Position numbers and translations under genes: made by a program
Part shown: piece after piece, positions 61,822-64,000 of the stretch
Layout of the letters: every line of letters begins with the position of its first letter
Numbering within the stretch: position 1 is the first letter of the stretch
Source of the DNA: JAHEFT01 sp963700705
GTDB taxonomy: Bacteria; Pseudomonadota; Gammaproteobacteria; Xanthomonadales; SZUA-36
Reading direction: 5' to 3'
Length of the DNA stretch: 64,000 nt
Assembly (NCBI GenBank): GCA_963700705.1
Contig: CAVOYQ010000014.1
Coordinates: 62,001-126,000 of the forward strand
Notes under the pieces: model-generated
Seen by the model: only the letters and a program-made list of their open reading frames with translations
Databases searched by the model: none
What the model was told of the DNA's origin: nothing

Positions 61822-63917
61822 CTAACCCAGCACGGATAAATCGGCAATTTCGTCAAAAAGGCCCTTTAACTTCGAAAGTAAGGCAAGCCGGTTATTGCGC
61901 AGATCGGGGTTATCGTCCATGACCATAACCGCGTCAAAGAACCCGTCGACCGGCTGCCCGAAGGCTGGCGAGAAGTTTCAGGCCGGTGTTGTAGTCCCGC
62001 TGCTCAAGCAAGGGAATCACCTGCTTCTCCAGTTTGGCTATTTCATGGAAAAGACGCTTTTCTTCGTCAATCATCAACAGATTTGTATCGATCTCCTTTG
62101 AAATCGAATCTTCGGATTTACGCAGGATGTTGCCGATTCTCTTGTTGGCCGCAGCCAGGTGAGCGGCGTCCTTTTGCCCCATGAACTCCGACAGGGCATT
62201 GAGGCGTTTATCCAGGTCGGGCAGCGTGTCCCAGTTGGAATTGAGCACTGCGTTGATCAACTCGGAGCCAAAGCCCTGGTCGCGATAATAGTTTTTAAGA
62301 CGGTCTACGATAAATTCCCTGGTATCGAGAAGCAATTCCGGACTCACTTCGACCTGGCCGGCCAGTTCGTTGGAAGCCAGCGGCCAGGAGCCTGTTTAGT
62401 GGAAGGTCAATCCCCGCTTCGATCAGGATCCTGACCAGGCCCAGAGCAGACCTTCTCAGGGCGAAAGGGTCTTTGTTGCCGCTGGGCCGCAGGCCTGCGG
62501 CGAAGATCCCCACCAGCGTATCGAGGCGATCAGAAATACCGACAATTTTTCCGGCCAGGGAGTCCGGTATTACGTCGCCGGCGAACCGTGGCGCGTAGTG
62601 TTCTCCGATGGCCTGAGCGGTTTCCATGTGCTCGCCGGAAGCCAGGGCGTAGTGGTGGCCCATAACCCCTTGCAATTCTGGAAACTCTCCGACCATCTGG
62701 GTCATCAGGTCGCACTTGGCCAATAGTGCCGCGCGCGAAACCCGCTCCGTATCCAGTGAAAGATCTTCGGCTATTTTTGCTGAAATAGTCGACATCCTTC
62801 GTGATTTGTCACCAATTGATCCGATCTTGTTTTGAAATACCACGCGATCCAGCAGGGGCAAATAGGCATCCAGGCGTTGTTTCTTGTCCTGTTCGAGAAA
62901 GAAACGGGCATCGGCAAGGCGCGGCCGGATGACCCGTTCATAGCCCTCCCGCACCGACGGCGTGTGGGTGCTTTCGATATTGGAAATGGCGATGAAACGA
63001 TTGCTCACCTTGTTCGGATCGGCGCTGTCCAGCACCGGAAAAAACTTCTGGTGATCCTGCATGCTGGCAATCAGGGCCGCGTGCGGGACTTCCAGAAACT
63101 CCTCTTCAAAGGTACAACCGACCGCCACGGGCCATTCCACCAGGTTATTCACCTCAATCAACAGATCGGGATCAATATGCACCAGCGGATCGGCGTCCAG
63201 CAGGCGTTCGACGATCAGTGATTTACGCTGTTCCTGATCCGCCACCACGAAGGCGTCCATCAGCACACGCTCGTAGGCGGCGCTATCCGGCAGCACGTGT
63301 GGGCCCGGAGAGTGAATCCGGTGGCCGCGGGTCAGGTTGGCAGCTTGCTGGCCCAGCAGGGCGCCGTCGATGACGCGTTCACCGTGCATTACGACGAGCC
63401 AATGAACCGGGCGCACGAAACTGAAGTCATGATCAGCCCAGCGCATCGGTCTTGGAACCGGCAACTGTTTTATGGCTTGTTCAAGCAGCGGATAGATCAG
63501 TTCGTCAAGCGCCTTTCCGGGTTCCCTGATCCTCGCGTAAAGCCATTGCCCCTTTTCGGTTTCCAGCGTCTCCAGTTCGGAAACGTCCTTGTTGATTGAA
63601 CGCGCAAAGCCCAGGGCGGCGCCGGTAGGGCTGCCATTGGCATCAAACGCTGCGCTCACCGCCGGGCCGCGCCTTTCCTGTTCCTGATCGGGTTGCCTGG
63701 AGCCGACGTCCTTGAAAAAAACCGCCAGGCGCCGGGGGCTGGAAAAAGCCCGGCTACCGTCCCGATCAAAAGCAATGTGACTGTTTTCCAGTCCTTTACC
63801 GATCGCGTTGAAAAAAGCTTCCCTGATCCCGTCCAGGGCCTTGGGCGGTAACTCTTCACAACCCAGCTCTACCAGCAGATCGGCCGTTTGTTCTTGCGGG
63901 CGAACCGGGTTGTTCAT
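61822..63917 (-). CDS. glyS: Glycine-tRNA ligase beta subunit, two frameshifts
   Basis: Large subunit of the heterotetrameric (alpha2beta2) glycyl-tRNA synthetase. The start at 63917 (MNNPVRPQEQTADLLVELGCEELPPKAL) has GGGAG 8 nt upstream and overlaps the glyQ stop. The frame is continuous to about 62377, where an extra base in CC breaks it; a second extra base in the CCC at 61957-61959 breaks the C-terminal part. Corrected, the C-terminus reads LLASLRQPVDGFFDAVMVM and ends ADLSVLG. About 697 residues result, as expected. The gene is essential, so the indels are probably errors. Confidence 0.94.
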
Positions 63918-64000
63918 GATTTTTCTCCCGCGGACTCGGCGTTTTCCAGGCCGGGAAACCCGAGGGACTCGCGGCTGGCGTAATAACATTCGGCTACCCG
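63914..64000 (-). CDS. glyQ: Glycine-tRNA ligase alpha subunit (3' end only)
   Basis: The last 28 codons before the window edge read RVAECYYASRESLGFPGLEN, the conserved GlyQ C-terminus (YYASREALGFP in homologues). The stop TGA overlaps the glyS ATG by four bases (ATGA). The rest of the gene lies outside the window. Confidence 0.9.
   Translation of the reverse strand, partial: RVAECYYASRESLGFPGLENAESAGEKS

Noticed and set aside
1..64000. tRNA or rRNA genes, phage or IS transposase genes
   Set aside because: None recognised on either strand.

Overview
The window is chromosomal DNA of a Gammaproteobacterium and includes its replication origin. The evidence is the gene order glyS / gyrB-recF-dnaN-dnaA / rpmH-rnpA-yidC-mnmE, perfect DnaA boxes either side of dnaA, a fused aspartokinase-homoserine dehydrogenase in a thrABC operon, and GC-rich coding DNA separated by AT-rich promoters. 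Gene content points to a sulfur oxidiser that uses the sHdr-LbpA route; no dsrAB or sox genes are visible here. The species cannot be named from the sequence alone.

Layout. 1-17 kb: end of a DUF456 membrane protein, then a long minus-strand run: TPP-dependent decarboxylase-like enzyme, MgtE Mg2+ channel, exported amidohydrolase, thrC-thrB-thrA, asnB, and a three-gene 2-oxoacid:ferredoxin oxidoreductase set (beta, alpha, and an NAD(P)H:ferredoxin reductase-like partner). 17-31 kb: M20 peptidase, a broken class V aminotransferase, an FMN 2-hydroxyacid dehydrogenase, an RND efflux pair, a succinate-semialdehyde dehydrogenase, a second class V PLP enzyme and a frameshifted AlkB alkane hydroxylase.

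31-45 kb is the main feature, a nearly complete sulfur-oxidising heterodisulfide-reductase-like (sHdr) locus. In transcription order on the minus strand it holds an AcuC-like deacetylase, two radical-SAM lipoyl synthases, a lipoate-protein ligase, a GATase-like protein without its nucleophile, DsrE, HdrC1, HdrB1, HdrA, a hypothetical protein, HdrC2, HdrB2, a second hypothetical protein and LbpA. dsrE2-tusA diverges from it. By the published model, sulfane sulfur moves along DsrE/TusA carriers to the sHdr complex and LbpA, and the lipoate genes build the LbpA cofactor. 45-51.6 kb adds an FadL-type porin, two SqrR/BigR-type ArsR repressors, a DUF302 protein, a periplasmic rhodanese, a type I sulfide:quinone oxidoreductase and a persulfide-dioxygenase-like protein. 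This is the sulfide-entry and persulfide-sensing side of the pathway.

51.6-64 kb is the oriC region, ending in glyS and the tail of glyQ.

Two general features affect how the window should be read. First, eight genes carry single-base indels, mostly in short homopolymers; they include yidC and glyS, which are normally essential, so base-calling error is the likeliest cause. Second, two families of short intergenic repeats sit with one end on the stop codons of neighbouring genes.
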